From Bolinopsis microptera (taxonomy: Eukaryota > Ctenophora > Tentaculata > Lobata > Bolinopsidae): a stretch of 64,000 nt of DNA. Below, one piece after another: positions 36,101-48,247 of this stretch (positions are counted from its first letter, which is position 1; every line of letters begins with the position of its first letter). The notes below the pieces were generated by a model that worked only from the letters and a program-made list of their open reading frames with translations, had not been told where the DNA came from and did no database searches. Made by a program: the position numbers and the translations under genes. Location of the stretch: assembly GCF_026151205.1 (NCBI RefSeq), contig NC_087074.1, positions 13,787,167 to 13,851,166 on the forward strand, written 5' to 3'.

Positions 36101-39100
36101 ATGAATTCTAACATAGGACTCAATTAACATTTTCCAAACGTTGCGGCGATTAAATTCAGTTGAACTTTTGTGTTTTTCTTCTTCATGTGTACCTTGATAT
36201 GGAACTTGTCCTTGAGTTCTTTAAGTTCGCCGAGTGACTGTGTGAGAGTAAGCGCATTGTGCGAGCGCTCGTGCTCCAGCGAGTGGGTCGTGTTGCGTAG
36301 GGTGTCTTCCAGCGCATTATTCTTTCCGATCAGATTGTTTACCTGTAAAAAAAAAGAAACTTTAAGATGAGCTTTTTAATTGTTGGTGGACGAGGGAAAA
36401 TATTTCATAATTCAAATTAGAAACTTGTTTAACAAAGTTTTAAAGCTCTTGAGGATCTGTTATCCTGTTCTACCTGAGCTTTTAGTGCGTCGTTCTGTAT
36501 TCTCAGCTGTCCGTTAGCATCATTCAGGGTGTTCTGTCTGATTCCATCTTGCTCTTGTTGCGTCTGAAATGAAGAAAATAATGATAATCTTGCACTTTTC
36601 TGTGCAATTCCAGAAGTTTCAAGCTTCTTCAACTGTTCCACTGCGATGTGAAGTTTACAGTTTTAAGTTAATCCTGACTAACACAGAAAAGTTATGTTAA
36701 GAGAGGTCCAAACCTGAGCTTGTTTCAGTTTCTGCCTCATTTTGCTCTCATATTCATTCTTCTGAGCAGCAGCAAGTTTATCCAGACGAGCTCTAGCTTC
36801 TGAGAGGTCACTTTGTAGACGATGCTCAAACTCTTGTCGTAGGTCCCGTTCCAGATTTGTGTTTATTATCTCTAGGTCGCTTATTTTGTCCTTCAGTGAT
36901 TGTATTTCCTGCAAGGTAAAGGTGTTTGAGAGGGTGTTTTACATAAATGTGCTGGGTGTTGGGAAAAACAGAGATTGCTTGGTGCAATGCTTCAGATGAT
37001 AGAAATAAACGAAAGCAAGAAAAAGAAATATGAGAGAGAATCTTGAATTACTTGAAAGAAATAAATATAACTCACAGCATTGTGAACTTCCTTGACGAAA
37101 GCAAGTTCCTGCCTGGTGGCATTTACACAATTCTCAGCTTCAACTCTCAACACTGTTTCTCGCTCGTGACCCTTTTTAGACGCAGCTAGAGTTGATCTTA
37201 TCTCGTCTTTCTCTCTCATAGCTTGCGCAATTGTTCGTCTGTCCTGAAATCATTGAAACAAATGATCAAGAAATTGTAACCCTTAGCGGTTATGTTCATC
37301 ACACTGAAAGTGAACTTAATGACCACGAGTCTTACCGTATTTACAAATCAAATATCGATTTCAGAAACTTTACTGATTACTCTGCTGTTTTGTGGGTTCC
37401 TAAATGTCTCAAAATCCAAAATCTCCACTAACAATACTAGCTCATTTCTCACGGTTGATTACAATTACATGCCCACTTCATCTGGAAAAATCCTTAAATA
37501 TGCATTTGAAATTTTGCTTTGCGTGACCAAACACTCTACTCTGATAGATCTATCATTACTACTTGATAAGTGTACGAACTCTGTTGTACTTCACTCAGAT
37601 TGTTTCCTAATGGGTAACTAGTACTGTATTGTTGTTGCTTTATTGGGGGTTGTCAGGACAACAACTCAGCTCAGATTGAATTCCCGGAGGTAAGGGAATT
37701 ATAACATTAGGTAGTGTAAGAGTGTCTAGTTACATGGACACAAGTATTAACAGACTCGTACGTATGACAACGATTAATGTGGAGAGCGAGACCGTATCGG
37801 GATCATATCTTTTAAGTATCGGGATCATATCCTGTGTATTAAGTATTATAAGCAACGTACCTTTCTGGGTGTATCTATTTGAAGAGAATGTTAATGTGTT
37901 CGCAGAGTTCAACATGTAATTATCATCGCAGCTCACATTCTCAATTATGTCCTTGATTTATGCAGCATAAGTTTGCAGATGATGCTTCATTTAATTCAAC
38001 TAATTTAGACCATGATGCTTTTTAACAACGTGACAATCCAGCATAAATCCAACATAAATCCTGCAAATTTTAACTCCACGAGTAGTAAGAGTGCTTGTTA
38101 CAACACTCAGAATATTTATGTTCGTGTTTTAATGATTTTCTCAAAGCAGGCTGTGTAGTGAATTTGAAGCAAAGTGCAGATTTTGAGTTCGTAAGCTACT
38201 ATTGTCGACGCGGTCACACTAAACACAAATAGTGATTTACTATTGGAGTATTGGTATTTAGCTTCGCAACATGAAGGAAAACATTTGTTTCGTTCTAAGT
38301 GTACAAACAATATTGAACATGTTCAACACTTCGACAAAACATTGTCTGAGAGTCTGACCAGAAAAATTTGCAACAAATTTAAATGCTCTGAGGACCGGCT
38401 CACAAGTCACAATGCATATGATTATGATCGTACTCCGCCGCCAAATTCTTGGCGGCACACAAAACCGCCGACACACATGGCGCAATATAACAGCTACATT
38501 TTACTTTACCTCGTCGTGCTCCCTGAACGCAGCTAGCAGCAGTTTCTCCTTATGAGCTAGTGCCTGTTCTGTACACAACAGATTCTCATCGGATTTCTTT
38601 CTCACAGCTTGCTCGTCGTCTAGCCTGGATGATTATTATTATAATAGCATAAAGATGGAGCTAGGGCTCACAAGTCATATTATTATTTAATATAAGCATT
38701 TTATTATTTCCCAGATGAAACTCCACTTATTTTAATATAGGTACATATTTTCATGTGAACTGAAACAAAATCACTTCAAAACTAATCTTGCTTGCTAATA
38801 ATGAATATTAAATCCACAGATGTTTGACAAGATTGTTTTTTATTGACCACTGAAGAAGATTACAAAGAGGCACTCAAAACTGCATGGTATAAAGAACTAT
38901 ATTTAACAAATGGCAGAGGTTTTAAAGTATTTGAGCCAGTTACAAGATGACGATAATAAAAAGATAAGTCGCATTACGTTGCTTTAACATTTCTTCAAGC
39001 AGGTCAATTGCTTGCAAAACCTAATTTTTAAAATTGGCACAACTCATGTTTTCCAGAAACCGTCTCAGTATAAATTAAAATTTTTCTGAAAAGAGCACAA

Positions 39101-39878
39101 TATCTCACCTAGAACTAAGATCTCGAACCATGGCTGCAGTTTTAAGTTGAAGATCGTGTTTCTTGGCAAGTTCAGACCCGTTATTCTCCAGAAGATGTCT
39201 CGATTCTTTCAACTCAGCTTCGTACATCTCCTTTATAGTCTTCAGCTCTTCTTCTGTTAACTGGGGTAGTTGTGGGTCAGTGGGTGGTGGAATGTACATT
39301 TTTGTCTAGAAGCGTGGTGTGGCTACCTAAAATGATTGGTATGTGCATAGATCATATTATTACATGAAAATGGTCAACAACTTATAACAGAGGGGTTAGA
39401 ATAGGTGCTACGTTAGTGACATATTTCAATTTAAAAACCTACTCAAAACCAACCTTTGAGTTTACTAGGAGTGATTCCAGTTTTTGATTTGTATCAGTTA
39501 GCTGATTTACACGACTGGTGTAATTACTGAACCTGGCCAAAAATAATTTTACAAATGAGGTACAAAAAAATGAATATGAAAGTCAAAAGACAACTAACAA
39601 TATTTTGTTGTACTTCCCTTTTTAATCTATCCTCCCGTTTCCCGTAACAAAATATTACAAACAAAAGCAATAGTGGAGAGGCGACGCACGTTTGTTTTGA
39701 AAATTAACAGCGATCACCTCCCCACTATTGCCCACATAGCTTGATATGATATTATGAATATTGGTTACCTGTCGTGTATGTGCTGCAAGGCATGTTTCTC
39801 ATCCAGTCTCGTCATCTTGAGATTGAGATCAGGGAAGAGACTACTATTCCCATACTTCTCATACTTTGTGGAGATCAT
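30163..39878 (-). CDS. LMN: Nuclear lamin (intermediate filament protein) with lamin-tail domain
   Basis: Thirteen exons, all phase-consistent: 39878-39769, 39532-39454, 39305-39109, 38624-38510, 37243-37076, 36908-36714, 36563-36474, 36342-36193, 36077-35740, 35571-35496, 35300-35193, 30677-30499 and 30346-30163. About 662 residues. The short head leads into rod coil 1A ('LQHIHDRFSNYTSRVNQL'), then long heptad-rich segments such as 'VLRVEAENCVNATRQEL' that match lamin coil 1B. The Ser/basic linker contains 'SPKRG', a possible nuclear import signal. Residues about 481-600 form the Ig-like lamin tail domain: 'TGSVKIWDVHDRGDYVRL', 'SYKFPHNFVLRGGA' and 'NPPSDLLWKDQEAW'. Lamins polymerise beneath the inner nuclear membrane. 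The predicted end lacks a CaaX box. A donor (GAG/GTATGTG, 30198) suggests a further small exon, not found. The 4.5-kb intron between exons 11 and 12 hosts other genes. Confidence 0.9.
30950..31672. mobile_element. Foldback element, ~270-bp inverted arms, in lamin intron 11
   Basis: Arms at about 30950-31226 and 31406-31672 are reverse complements with few mismatches, separated by a 180-base loop. Inner arm ends carry ATTATTCGAGA and its complement. The loop repeats, in direct orientation, a block also found just left of the element (about 30842-30912 and 31320-31388, beginning GGTCTGATCGTCATCTTCTA), so the left flank and loop share a duplicated segment. No coding capacity is seen. Confidence 0.75.
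32155..33906 (+). CDS. BTB/POZ-BACK protein with internal Glu-Val-Arg-Pro hexapeptide repeats
   Basis: A 583-residue intronless frame. A BTB/POZ fold spans about residues 15-110 ('GVQIKANSIILSLNSPI', 'FSREAVDCFIEASYTGE', 'FDVSWLIARCEKYF'), followed by a BACK-like helical region to about 250. Residues about 276-334 are a degenerate six-residue repeat around VEIRPE. The C-terminal 230 residues are unrecognised, with no Kelch repeats. BTB-BACK proteins often act as dimeric cullin-3 substrate adaptors; this is family knowledge only. The gene lies opposite to the lamin gene inside its intron 11. An acceptor-like TTTTCATTCCAG ends at 32146, eight bases before the ATG. A hydrophilic protein with no membrane segment. 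Confidence 0.75.
   Translation: MAPKVCVPADFGRHHIGAPSHGNLTFNLGEGVQIKANSIILSLNSPIIDDLTTDLHLTSLEAEDFSREAVDCFIEASYTGEIEAVTLGNFRDVNKMSRVFDVSWLIARCEKYFVSYLDKLDSESSYPDMLFAVEEAVYLLSTVKKRDFLDLVILKMSTAFSHAIRGSFIVDYLFDVGTCTNIKLDACIAIVQDDLHVLVNVLIAHLEKQGFESLDVNSKHLLRNIDLSASFADNSSLHTKLFATLECIKNVGKEEYQLFVALHKQITSRYCTFNPEAEILPELEIRSEVEVRPEVEIRTEVEVRPEVEIRPEVVKRPKIEIRPEVVICPEVEICPFSPKDFNINKDTTFDVEFQKRASNLGVTNLYSFLDGLIWMKKICDYEIPKDISSRIVAVKKERGWGRIDIDYFVTWLGIEGNCPEAELFFEEDQVNRINLTDYLTAEDFVRKYFHQNSSFEFELADTKYANLKFVFTTIAMEGDNPDTFKMNLAELDPDQPLSHPMPRLHVALQISIITVESGNISVITPVFGKPTCDKTKTYWNWSYLQFHGEQVSNLDMLWGECGPLLYRTFLVVEKCRLVAYLVE
32980..33157 (+). repeat. Degenerate 18-bp coding tandem repeat in the BTB gene
   Basis: About ten copies of an 18-base unit close to GAAGTAGAGATTCGTCCT, in frame, encoding the VEIRPE-like hexapeptides. 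Units vary at third positions and at a few residues (R/C, V/I, P/S/T), so the array is not freshly expanded. Confidence 0.85.
34474..35154 (-). CDS. Putative small cysteine-containing protein, three exons
   Basis: A phase-consistent chain 35154-34979, 34795-34657 and 34575-34474 predicts 138 residues starting with a hydrophobic segment that could be a signal peptide (NTLYVLLMFVYCLS). The rest holds about five spaced Cys (ACKHTC, DCPETEEIC, NSC). It lies inside lamin intron 11 on the lamin strand, and its ATG is only a few bases after the lamin exon 11 donor. Unlike the other genes it has no acceptor-like motif just upstream of the start, so exon 1 is doubtful. Exons 2 and 3 look more coding-like. 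Family not recognised. Confidence 0.25.
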
Positions 39879-42800
39879 ATCTCCTACCTAAAATATCGTG
39901 TCATTATTCTAATTTGACAAGTATTGAAAATCATAATGATAAACCAAGGACTTTGGGGAAAGCAAAAAGCCGTGGTAGTTAATTTTCAACAAGGTGATTC
40001 AAAATGATAACTGAAAGTCTGATTAGTGAATATTGAAAGTAAATCGTCAGACATCAAAGAATTTAACCGCTTTTGTATTGTTGACGGATTTGCTCCTTTG
40101 GAAAATGAGCTTAACAATTCTTGCCTGTTATTTGTAAATAGAATTTTAAAGATCTTGATCATTTTAAAAGCAAGCATTCAACACCAATTTTAAAAGCGGC
40201 AATCTGGAACTTTAGGACAACATAGTCCTTATCATCTTAATTAAAATTTAAGTACCAACTCATCAACAAACAGTGACCGAAAATATTCGATTCATTCCTA
40301 AATGAACTTCATATAAAACCGAAGGTAGTTAAATATATAAATTCAGATATAAATACATGAGTACCTGTGCGATGTGATTTCATTGTATGAAATTCGCAAA
40401 GGAATCGATGATGTCAATATGAATATAGCACATAGCCTTTTCATCGGAAAAGGAAGCTACACAATTACATATTATTTATCATGTCCAATTTCAGTGTTTC
40501 AACTTTCAAGTACTAGACATGTTAGCAGTGATTACTGTGAGCCATATTAGAGATTTTTTACGAATTTCATTGATATTCGAGTTTTTGTTTAGAATTAAAA
40601 CAAGTCCTTCATATTATGGAGCCCAGTAATCGACCGGGACATGATTTCAGGCCTGACCGGGACCGGGACCGGGACCAAGAATCCTGAATTAACCGGGACC
40701 GGGATCATAAATTAGCATTTGACCCGGACCGGGATGAAAAATGTGACTTGACCGGGACCAGGATAGCTCAAAATTGCCAATCCCGGTACCGGGATTCCCG
40801 GTACCGGGAATTCCGGTCGATTACTGGTTAATTCATGATCATAATTTATTACTCAAACTTGTTTAGCAATTTTAAACATTGTTTTATTTGGCTCAGAATC
40901 CCGGTCGATTACTGATGGAGCCAGGGTGTGGACTGGCTACACCTGGTTAAAACACTTTCATCCCATTACATAATATTGAAATAGAATAAATTTACAATAA
41001 ATAAATTATGCAATTTCATAACATTATAATCAACAAAATATATTTAATGACTGAATCTCAAAATACACAAATACGAATTAAACAAGAAAAAGATGAATCT
41101 ACAAAGTCTTTTCAGATGTCATTGCCATTTGTCAACTTGCTCCTGCATAAATTTAAATTCTAAAAATCATTTTATAGACGATATTGCAATGGCTACTAAT
41201 TTATAAGTCACAAATAATAAATTAATACAAATTAAATGCAATTATAATCAAACAATTAATTAATATTACAAAGGTATCTTTATGACTGGAAAAATATAGG
41301 TATGACAATAAAAATTACAAAATAATATTAGGTAGAGATTCTTGTTGGTAAACTCTTCTCTTCTTTTTTAGTTCACTTCTACTCCTCCTCTACCTCTGGA
41401 CATCATGTCGCCAAGTATATCACCAACTGTTTCAACAAAAGTAAAATGTTCTTGGAGTCAATAAATTCTGATTCTTGCCATAAACGTACATCTACAACAT
41501 TTTCAACATTACTCTTTGAGCACCGTTGCCCAAAAAGCTGCACTCATTGATCAAGGGTACCCTATGCAAGTGGCGATATAACATAGTTTATCAAATAAAA
41601 CGAAGATTTAAATATAGTCAAATTCCATTCATATTTTTTAATACTAATATTATTATTATGGAGAGGGGCGAGTAGTATTTTTTAATCTTGACAGTTACTG
41701 TTGTAACTTAAGATTCGAAATTTGTATTCCTTGTATTCCTTGATTCATTGCTATATATCCTCATTATAATTGAGAATTCTTAACATGCCCATTCAAGTAG
41801 AGTATTCTCGCCACATGGTAATCAGTGCTTTGAGTAGTCTTAAATTGCCCCAGGGTTTCAACTTTGGCACTAAACCTTACTACTACAACTCTGTTTCAGA
41901 TCATTTCAATATTTTTTATCTAACACTTATTCTACTTCGGAAATTACAACAGCCACATTGTTACACGAGTATAACCAGCCAATTACAGGAAGCCAAATAA
42001 TTCTTACAAGGATTCTTACAGAATAGCATTATATTATGAGTAGGTCTGATTCAGTCCCATATTGCTAATATGAGAACTTCAGTTTTTGATGAAAATTCTT
42101 ATGAGATTTCACTCTATTAACGCGTGATGTTATAAACCGAGTTTCTGGTTATTATTCTATACCTTTCAATTAGTTTTATCTGCACCCCACTGATTAATAT
42201 CACATCGGAAACGCTTTCAGCAAAAAACAAAATGGGAGTTTCTTCACCCATTCTTGTAGCTGGTACATGTTTTGCTATTTTGTGATCACTGTATCTAAAG
42301 TTCATTTTTGAAATTAGGCCTATATATTAATTATTTAACAGCCTCTGTTTTTAAGGCGCATTGTCGATCGATTATATTTTTTACACCTCAAAAAGATTCC
42401 TTAAGAACAATTTTCTAGAGAAAAGACAATTTTTTGAGAAAAGACAATTTTATTATTTATCACCAATTCAATACATAATCAATAAATATATATCCGAATA
42501 AATGTGATTTAAAATTAAATGAAACAAGTATGCTAGCAGCTAGCGCGCTTGTATTTAATAAATATTCACGCTGTTAAAAATGGGTCTTACCACACGGCAC
42601 ACCGCCACTCACATTAGCACAGTTGGTGAACGGACCCAGGCGCTGTTAAGCTTTTATGAGCCCTGGTTGACTGCTGAGAGTGGCGACGGGTCTGACATTA
42701 ATTTTATTTTAGTTTTCCCTATATTCCAATAAAAGTTTAGTTTTGAGTTAAATGATTTTTATGCGATAATTATGATTTAAGTTGAAGCTGCTTGCAATAC

Positions 42801-43369
42801 ATTATTGCTTGAAAATTGTTTAAATATGCTCGCTATACGCTTAATTTTTAGATACCGTATGTATATGTAGTATGTACATATCAGCTCATAATACATAATA
42901 CTAAATAACAATAATAAATAAATTAAAAGCATGAAGAGGTCCAAAACCAGTTCAAGCATGCGACACCAGGATGAATACATTATATTGACATCGGAAGCTG
43001 CAAGCTTATTAACGTTTGATTCCACGTTGATCCGTTATTATGAAGTCACCTTCAGGCGGTGTCGACGGATCATGCGAAAAGGGTTTTTGACAGGCTGTGC
43101 CCTTACCATAATTAAACTGAACCATTGCCTGGTACGATGTAGACATGAGTAGTGGATAAGAGAGCCGCGCAAGCGCTCGCGCGCATTTGTGTTGCTCTGA
43201 CAAATAGCGCTTGACTAATTTAGCTACCAAGACGTAAATCGCGCGTTACGTAAAGTATCATTTTTCCCTTCAGATAAAGCGAACGGTACACCCGCGTGTA
43301 ACCTTCTTCAATGGGTTGTGTGCGTGTTTGGTGGAGTGAGTGTATAATGTAATGATTGAATGAATCTTT
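39879..43369. other. Intergenic, AT-rich
   Basis: No supported gene. Apart from the CCGGGA-rich palindromic element at 40623-40827, a further piece of it at about 40899-40915 and short unsupported open frames, nothing is recognised. The stretch is unusually AT-rich from about 40960 to 41350. Confidence 0.4.
40623..40827. mobile_element. Short palindromic element with ACCGGG clusters
   Basis: Perfect 15-base inverted ends CCAGTAATCGACCGG (40623-40637) and its complement (40813-40827) bracket repeated GACCGGGACCGGGA units in the left part and TCCCGGTACCGGGA units at the right. A fragment of the same end (CCCGGTCGATTACTG) occurs about 80 bases further right. No coding capacity; probably a non-autonomous element or a self-pairing satellite. 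Confidence 0.65.
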
Positions 43370-45000
43370 TTATTTTGTGGTGTATATATGATGTGAGTGA
43401 CAGGTGTAAAATGTAAAAGATATAAATATAAATGGGGGTCTTTTCATCGGAAAGTGTTGAAGTTTAAGTCCTGCCAGTTAATATTGTTAGGTTGGTGTTG
43501 AGCCTTCATGATAGAATACTTCAATTGGGATTTAATTGAGCCTAGTGAACCTATTTTACCACGTGCATTTGACTGTTCAAGAAACGTATTCCATAGATTT
43601 GCCCCTTTATATGCGAAATTGTGAGATGAGTGTGGTGTCACAAATCTGTCATCTCTGAGCTGAGACTTCTTAAATAGAGAATACATGGATATGGGCTGAT
43701 GACTCTTCACTATCTTCATTGTTTCAGTAATGCATCTGTATCTATATATGTTATGTACTGTCATTAGTTCCTTAGATTGGAAAATCGGTTTTGATGATTC
43801 TCTAAAGTGGAATTCTGCCCCAAGTATTTGGCAGCGATGTGGCCTTACTTGTCTATCACCAGTCTTCCTCAAGCTGATACATATAGAACACGGTTTAATG
43901 TGAGGTATAGTTGATTCATTGGATATTTGACCTTTCTTGTTTATACTGCACTGGATTGGCCTGCTACGAGAACAAGTTTTAAACTTGTCGCTAAATGCTT
44001 CCGAGTCCCCAAATAAGATTCGGACACATTTCTTCTGTGCAAGGAATAGCGGTGAAAGCTTATTAATTGATACACCACCCCATACAGTTATACCGTATCC
44101 TAGATGAGATTCAAAAAGAGTGTGGTATATCTGTTTGTACAGCTGGCTGGGGAGGGAGTTTTTTATTCGATAAATACGGCCACATATACTGTTTAATTTC
44201 TTAGTTAGTTTCTCGATATGAGGTGTCCAACTCAGTTTGTCATCTATAATAACACCTAGAAATTTCGTTTCAGTAACCTGTTTGATCGGGATTCCATCAA
44301 TTTCTAGATTCAAGTCATTTTCAGTATTATCAATGGTCTTACGTTTAGTAGGCGAGAAGTACATGTAACAGGATTTTTTAACATTAATGTGCAGTAGATT
44401 ATGGCGCATATATTGGCACACAGAGTCAAGAATTTCATTCGCTATTTTGTATGCTAGTTCCTTAGTTTCAGCAGCTACAAAGATGTTTGTGTCATCTGCA
44501 AATAGTACAAACTTTCCTAATGTACTACATCTATAGATGTCATTTATATAGATAAGAAAGAGCAAGGGGCCCAAAACGGATCCTTGTGGTACGCCTAGTT
44601 TAACTGGGAGAGGCTCTGATTCTTCACCAAGTACACTAACATACTGGTATCTATTATTTAGATAGCTGGAGAGCAGCTTTAGTGCGTTTCCTCTAACTCC
44701 GTAATTACTAAGTTTCTTAAGTAGCATATCAAATGGTAAGGTATCAAATGCTTTAGAGAGATCGATAAATATTCCTAATACGTGGTTTTTATTATTCCGT
44801 TTTTCTTCGACATGATTTACGGAGTAATTAAGAGCATGACTTGTCGAGTGGTTTTTTTCAAAAGCCGAACTGATTTTCGAATATTATTCCTCGAGATAAG
44901 AAAAAGTTGTATAATCCGGAAAAGTCAATGCGGAACTCGGGTCCTTGGTATTGTCGTCGGTATATTGTCCATTATCTACGTTCTGCTTTCGTAGTTTAAA
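43370..45000 (-). mobile_element. Jockey/CR1-type LINE, 5'-truncated, reverse transcriptase ORF
   Basis: The minus-strand frame 44727-43444 (427 codons) extends upstream in frame to about 44860 and encodes reverse transcriptase motifs: 'FIDLSKAFDTL', 'GVPQGSVLGPLLFLIYIND' and the catalytic 'FADDTN', then 'KFLGVIIDDKLSW' and a thumb region. Further upstream a one-base frame change in an A/T run interrupts the 'NQFGF...NHSTSHAL' motif, and earlier sequence decays. The endonuclease domain is missing. The 3' flank has a TGAATGAATC-type tail (about 43352-43362 on the plus strand), common in these LINEs. Inactive. Confidence 0.85.
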
Positions 45001-46233
45001 CAATAGTGAGTTCTAAATATACAGCTTTAAACCGATTAAGTATGAATGAATGAAATACCTGACAATCCGCACTCTTATAATCCAAAAGCATGAGTAACTC
45101 ATAGTGATGTATGATTTCTAGAAACTTTAAATTAATTTTGGCGCTCACAGGTCCTCATGAATATGTGGTCGCCGCATAAGGTTCTGTAAATGCGCAGGGC
45201 ACCTTCAAGCTTAAATTATTCACCTTACTGAGGCAGTCAACCAACGCGCGGCTTTATTTTTATGATATGATATGTTTTGATTGTTATTAATAAATACCAA
45301 AATTTAAATTTGTTTTCCTACTGTAAATAATTTTTTCAAATTTTTTAGATGAAAACGATGAACCGTATTCTTGAAAATTTCAGCTCTGATTTTTTCCTTT
45401 TCTGTAGTAGAATTCATGTTCACATATGACATAGCCATGTGTATACGCATACTGCGGTCGCGCTACTGCAAGCGAGAGGGCTCTGGTTAGAGCAAGAAGT
45501 CATGATGGGCTGCACGACTTACTGTGCTCCAACTCAGCGGGGTGCATAAAAGATAAGCATATCAACAGTGGCTTACGTATGAAGTGGTGTAAGCAGCTTG
45601 CAAGGGAGGCTAAGAAGCGAGCCATCAACATTTCATGGAAAAGCTTGTTTAATTTTGGTAGGTGATTAAGTTTTGTCCTTTCGATCTGCATCAAATTCGG
45701 TTAGAGTCATGAGATTTCCTCAAATCATAGCTCAATTAATGATTAACGAAAAAGCTTTTGCTCATTTCAGAAAAAGAAATGCAGTCAAAAAACCAAAATG
45801 TGATCAAGATATCAAATCGGTTCTATGTAGTTAGCTACTGAGTTTCACTAACAATACAATGATCACAGAGACTTGCAACGATCTTGTATCACGTCGTGAC
45901 CCCAAATATCGTTTCACTATATTGTAGAGCTAGTTTTACGATACAGGGGGAGCCGCGCACTCTTGCGCGGCGGGTCATACATTGTAGGTTTACTTGACCA
46001 TTGTTAATCATTAATGATCTGGCCCGGCGCGCGCTACTTCGTAGCACTTGCCATCGGGCCATAAAATTTCGAGAAGAAAGCGGCGCGCGCTACTTCGAAG
46101 AAATTTAGACGAGTAACATCCGTCAATAGGTTTACAACCTACCAGGACGCGCGCCGAGTTGGACTCGTCGACGGTCCAATATATGGAACAAATATTTTAC
46201 GAGTATCACCCGTTAAGTCATACAACGTATGAC

Positions 46234-46317
46234 TTACCTGAGGACCCCAGGCTATTATGTTCATTAACATAATAAATAAAGATTTGGCGGAATGACAGGC
46301 TGAGCGCGGCCCAGTAA
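46234..46317 (+). mobile_element. Micro-element, copy 1 (84 bp)
   Basis: Begins TTACCTGAGGACCCCAGGCT and ends CTGAGCGCGGCCCAGTAA, with short inverted ends (TTACCTGRGG versus TTACTGGG). Flanks CGTATGAC and CGTATGTG match at six of eight bases, suggesting a decayed 8-bp target duplication. Confidence 0.65.
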
Positions 46318-47012
46318 CGTATGTGGTATGACAACCACGATTGTGGATTTCTGGAACATTCACATTAAAGCCATTAAAAAGAATTACAGTGGTGCTACGG
46401 TTGTTAGATGTGGTGTCATGGTGTGGCTAATTATTCTCAGAAAGCATTAAAGACATGATCTTAGTTGTTTGTTACTAGTATAAGCTAAAGTTTATAATGT
46501 TGTCCATTATTATATTGTTGATGGACATCTGTCAATTAATACAATCATCATCCCAACATTTCGGGCCAATAATGAATAATTCGTTTGCAATTGCACGTTG
46601 TCACTTGCTCTATCAACAATCCAGAGCCCTTGCGCTTGCGGTAGCTTAACGAGTGATACTCTTGACGGATGTTACTCGTCTAAATTTCTTCGAAGTAGCG
46701 CGCGCCGGGCCAGATCATTAACAATGGTCAAGTGATACTCGTAAAATATGTGTTCCATATACAAGACCGTCGACGAGTCCAACTCGGCGCGCGTCCCGGT
46801 AGTGTATAAACCTACAAGCGGTAGCGCGCGCGCGCCTCCCGCGCAAAAGCACATGGTTAGGTGAAGTTGTATGTTTAAATGATTTTTTAATCACAAAACA
46901 TAATAAATGTGGATTAGCTTTGAATTTGGCACATTTAGTGCCAAATTTACAAATATATTATTGGGTTACTGTCACCAATATGCAAGCAATTAGGTCTAAC
47001 CAGTTGCAGTTA

Positions 47013-47094
47013 TTACCTGGGGACCTCAGGCTATCATGTTCATAAACATAGAATAGTGATTAGACGGAATGACAGGCGGAGCGCGGTCCAGTAA
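47013..47094 (+). mobile_element. Micro-element, copy 2 (82 bp)
   Basis: Same ends as copy 1 with several substitutions (TTACCTGGGGACCTCAGGCT, then GGAATGACAGGCGGAGCGCG and CCAGTAA). The flanking eight bases match only partly, so this copy is probably older. Confidence 0.6.
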
Positions 47095-47266
47095 ACCAAT
47101 TAGACCTAACGCAGAGTTAGGCCTAAATTAGGCGTTAAGCCTAATGCCTATAACAGTAACTGTCATGAAGATGCAGTAAGGCCGTGCTCTAACCAGAGTA
47201 GAGCCCTCTCGCTTGCAGTAGCGCGCGACCGTGTCACGCAGTACGCGTATACACATGGCTATGCGA

Positions 47267-48247
47267 AATTTAGGCCTAGCGCCTAATTTAGGTCTAATTT
47301 AGGCATAACTCTGCGTTAGGCCTAATATAACTGGTTAGGTCTAACTGGTTACGTTAGACCTAACTGCATCTTAGTGACGGTTACGATGTTGTTGTTTGTT
47401 TTTGCACTGTGTTGAATTGTGTGTTCATGATATGAACATATGATATTGTGCGCGTGCCAACTAAACTGCCATATAATTCAAAATTGAAAATATACATTCC
47501 AAATAAAAAACAAACCCCATGCCGCATGCACAATGCAACTCAGTAGTCAAAACAATGGCTTTTTATGTTTATGTGATTTTTTGCCTTACTAATTTTACTT
47601 TAATTTTACTTTATGCTTTAACATTTAACATTTAATTTTAGGCGCAGTTTATATCTCCACCGAAAGCACACTCCCCAAATTAAAAATTGCGCGCATTGCT
47701 GTAACTTTAACTTCTTTCAAACTTCATGAATCGAGATAAATTATTTTGCAATGTATTCAGAGTTAATATATGCACTTATACAAATCAGTTCGATTTGGAA
47801 TACTTTTGAAAGAGAATAACAAGCTCAAAAACGCTACTGACGTATATAATTGGATGTGCTTTTTATTTGGCGGAGATATAACCTGCGCCTTATTAATTTT
47901 ATTGTCTGTTGTCTATGTTCGAGAATTAGAAAATGTTTGTAACTAGCAATTTGTTTATTAACTGACTTATATCTCATTTCATTATTACCCATGCATTACA
48001 TACACAATAAGAATAAATGATAAACAAGCTATTTTTTAAAGTGTTCTAAAATAAAGATTGAAGATACAAGATTCAGCCACAGAACTTCTCAGAAAAATAA
48101 ACTCAAAGCAATAGTGTAACACGGTAGCTTTAAACTCTCTTCAGTTTTACTATCACGTGCACAAATCAGTCTGTAATCAAATCACAAGTTCATCACATTC
48201 CCATAATATGAAATCACAAGGAAGATCCGATATCAGATATCTGCTGC
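47267..48247. other. Intergenic, AT-rich
   Basis: No gene recognised. Contains more TTAGGCCTAA-like repeats near its left edge and otherwise AT-rich sequence. Confidence 0.4.

Larger units (their letters stand above)
45431..47266. mobile_element. Complex foldback element with nested inverted blocks
   Basis: Outer arms of about 75 bases (about 45431-45500 and 47189-47266) share CATAGCCATGTGTATACGC, CTACTGCAAGCGAGAGGGCT and GGTTAGAGCA. Inner inverted pairs include 45988-46035 with 46687-46733 (GATCTGGCCCGGCGCGCGC), 46083-46128 with 46656-46698, and 46148-46205 with 46735-46800 (CCGAGTTGGACTCGTCGAC). The arms are GC-rich against an AT-rich background. The CTACTGCAAGCGAGAGGGCT block is shared with the 54500-57415 element, so the two are related. 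Two micro-elements (46234-46317, 47013-47094) are inserted within it. Also present are repeated TTAGGCCTAA-type blocks at about 47100-47330. No transposase is seen. Confidence 0.6.

Noticed and set aside
37231..38536. Several open frames in the lamin intron
   Set aside because: No recognisable pattern, no splice chain, composition like the surrounding intron.
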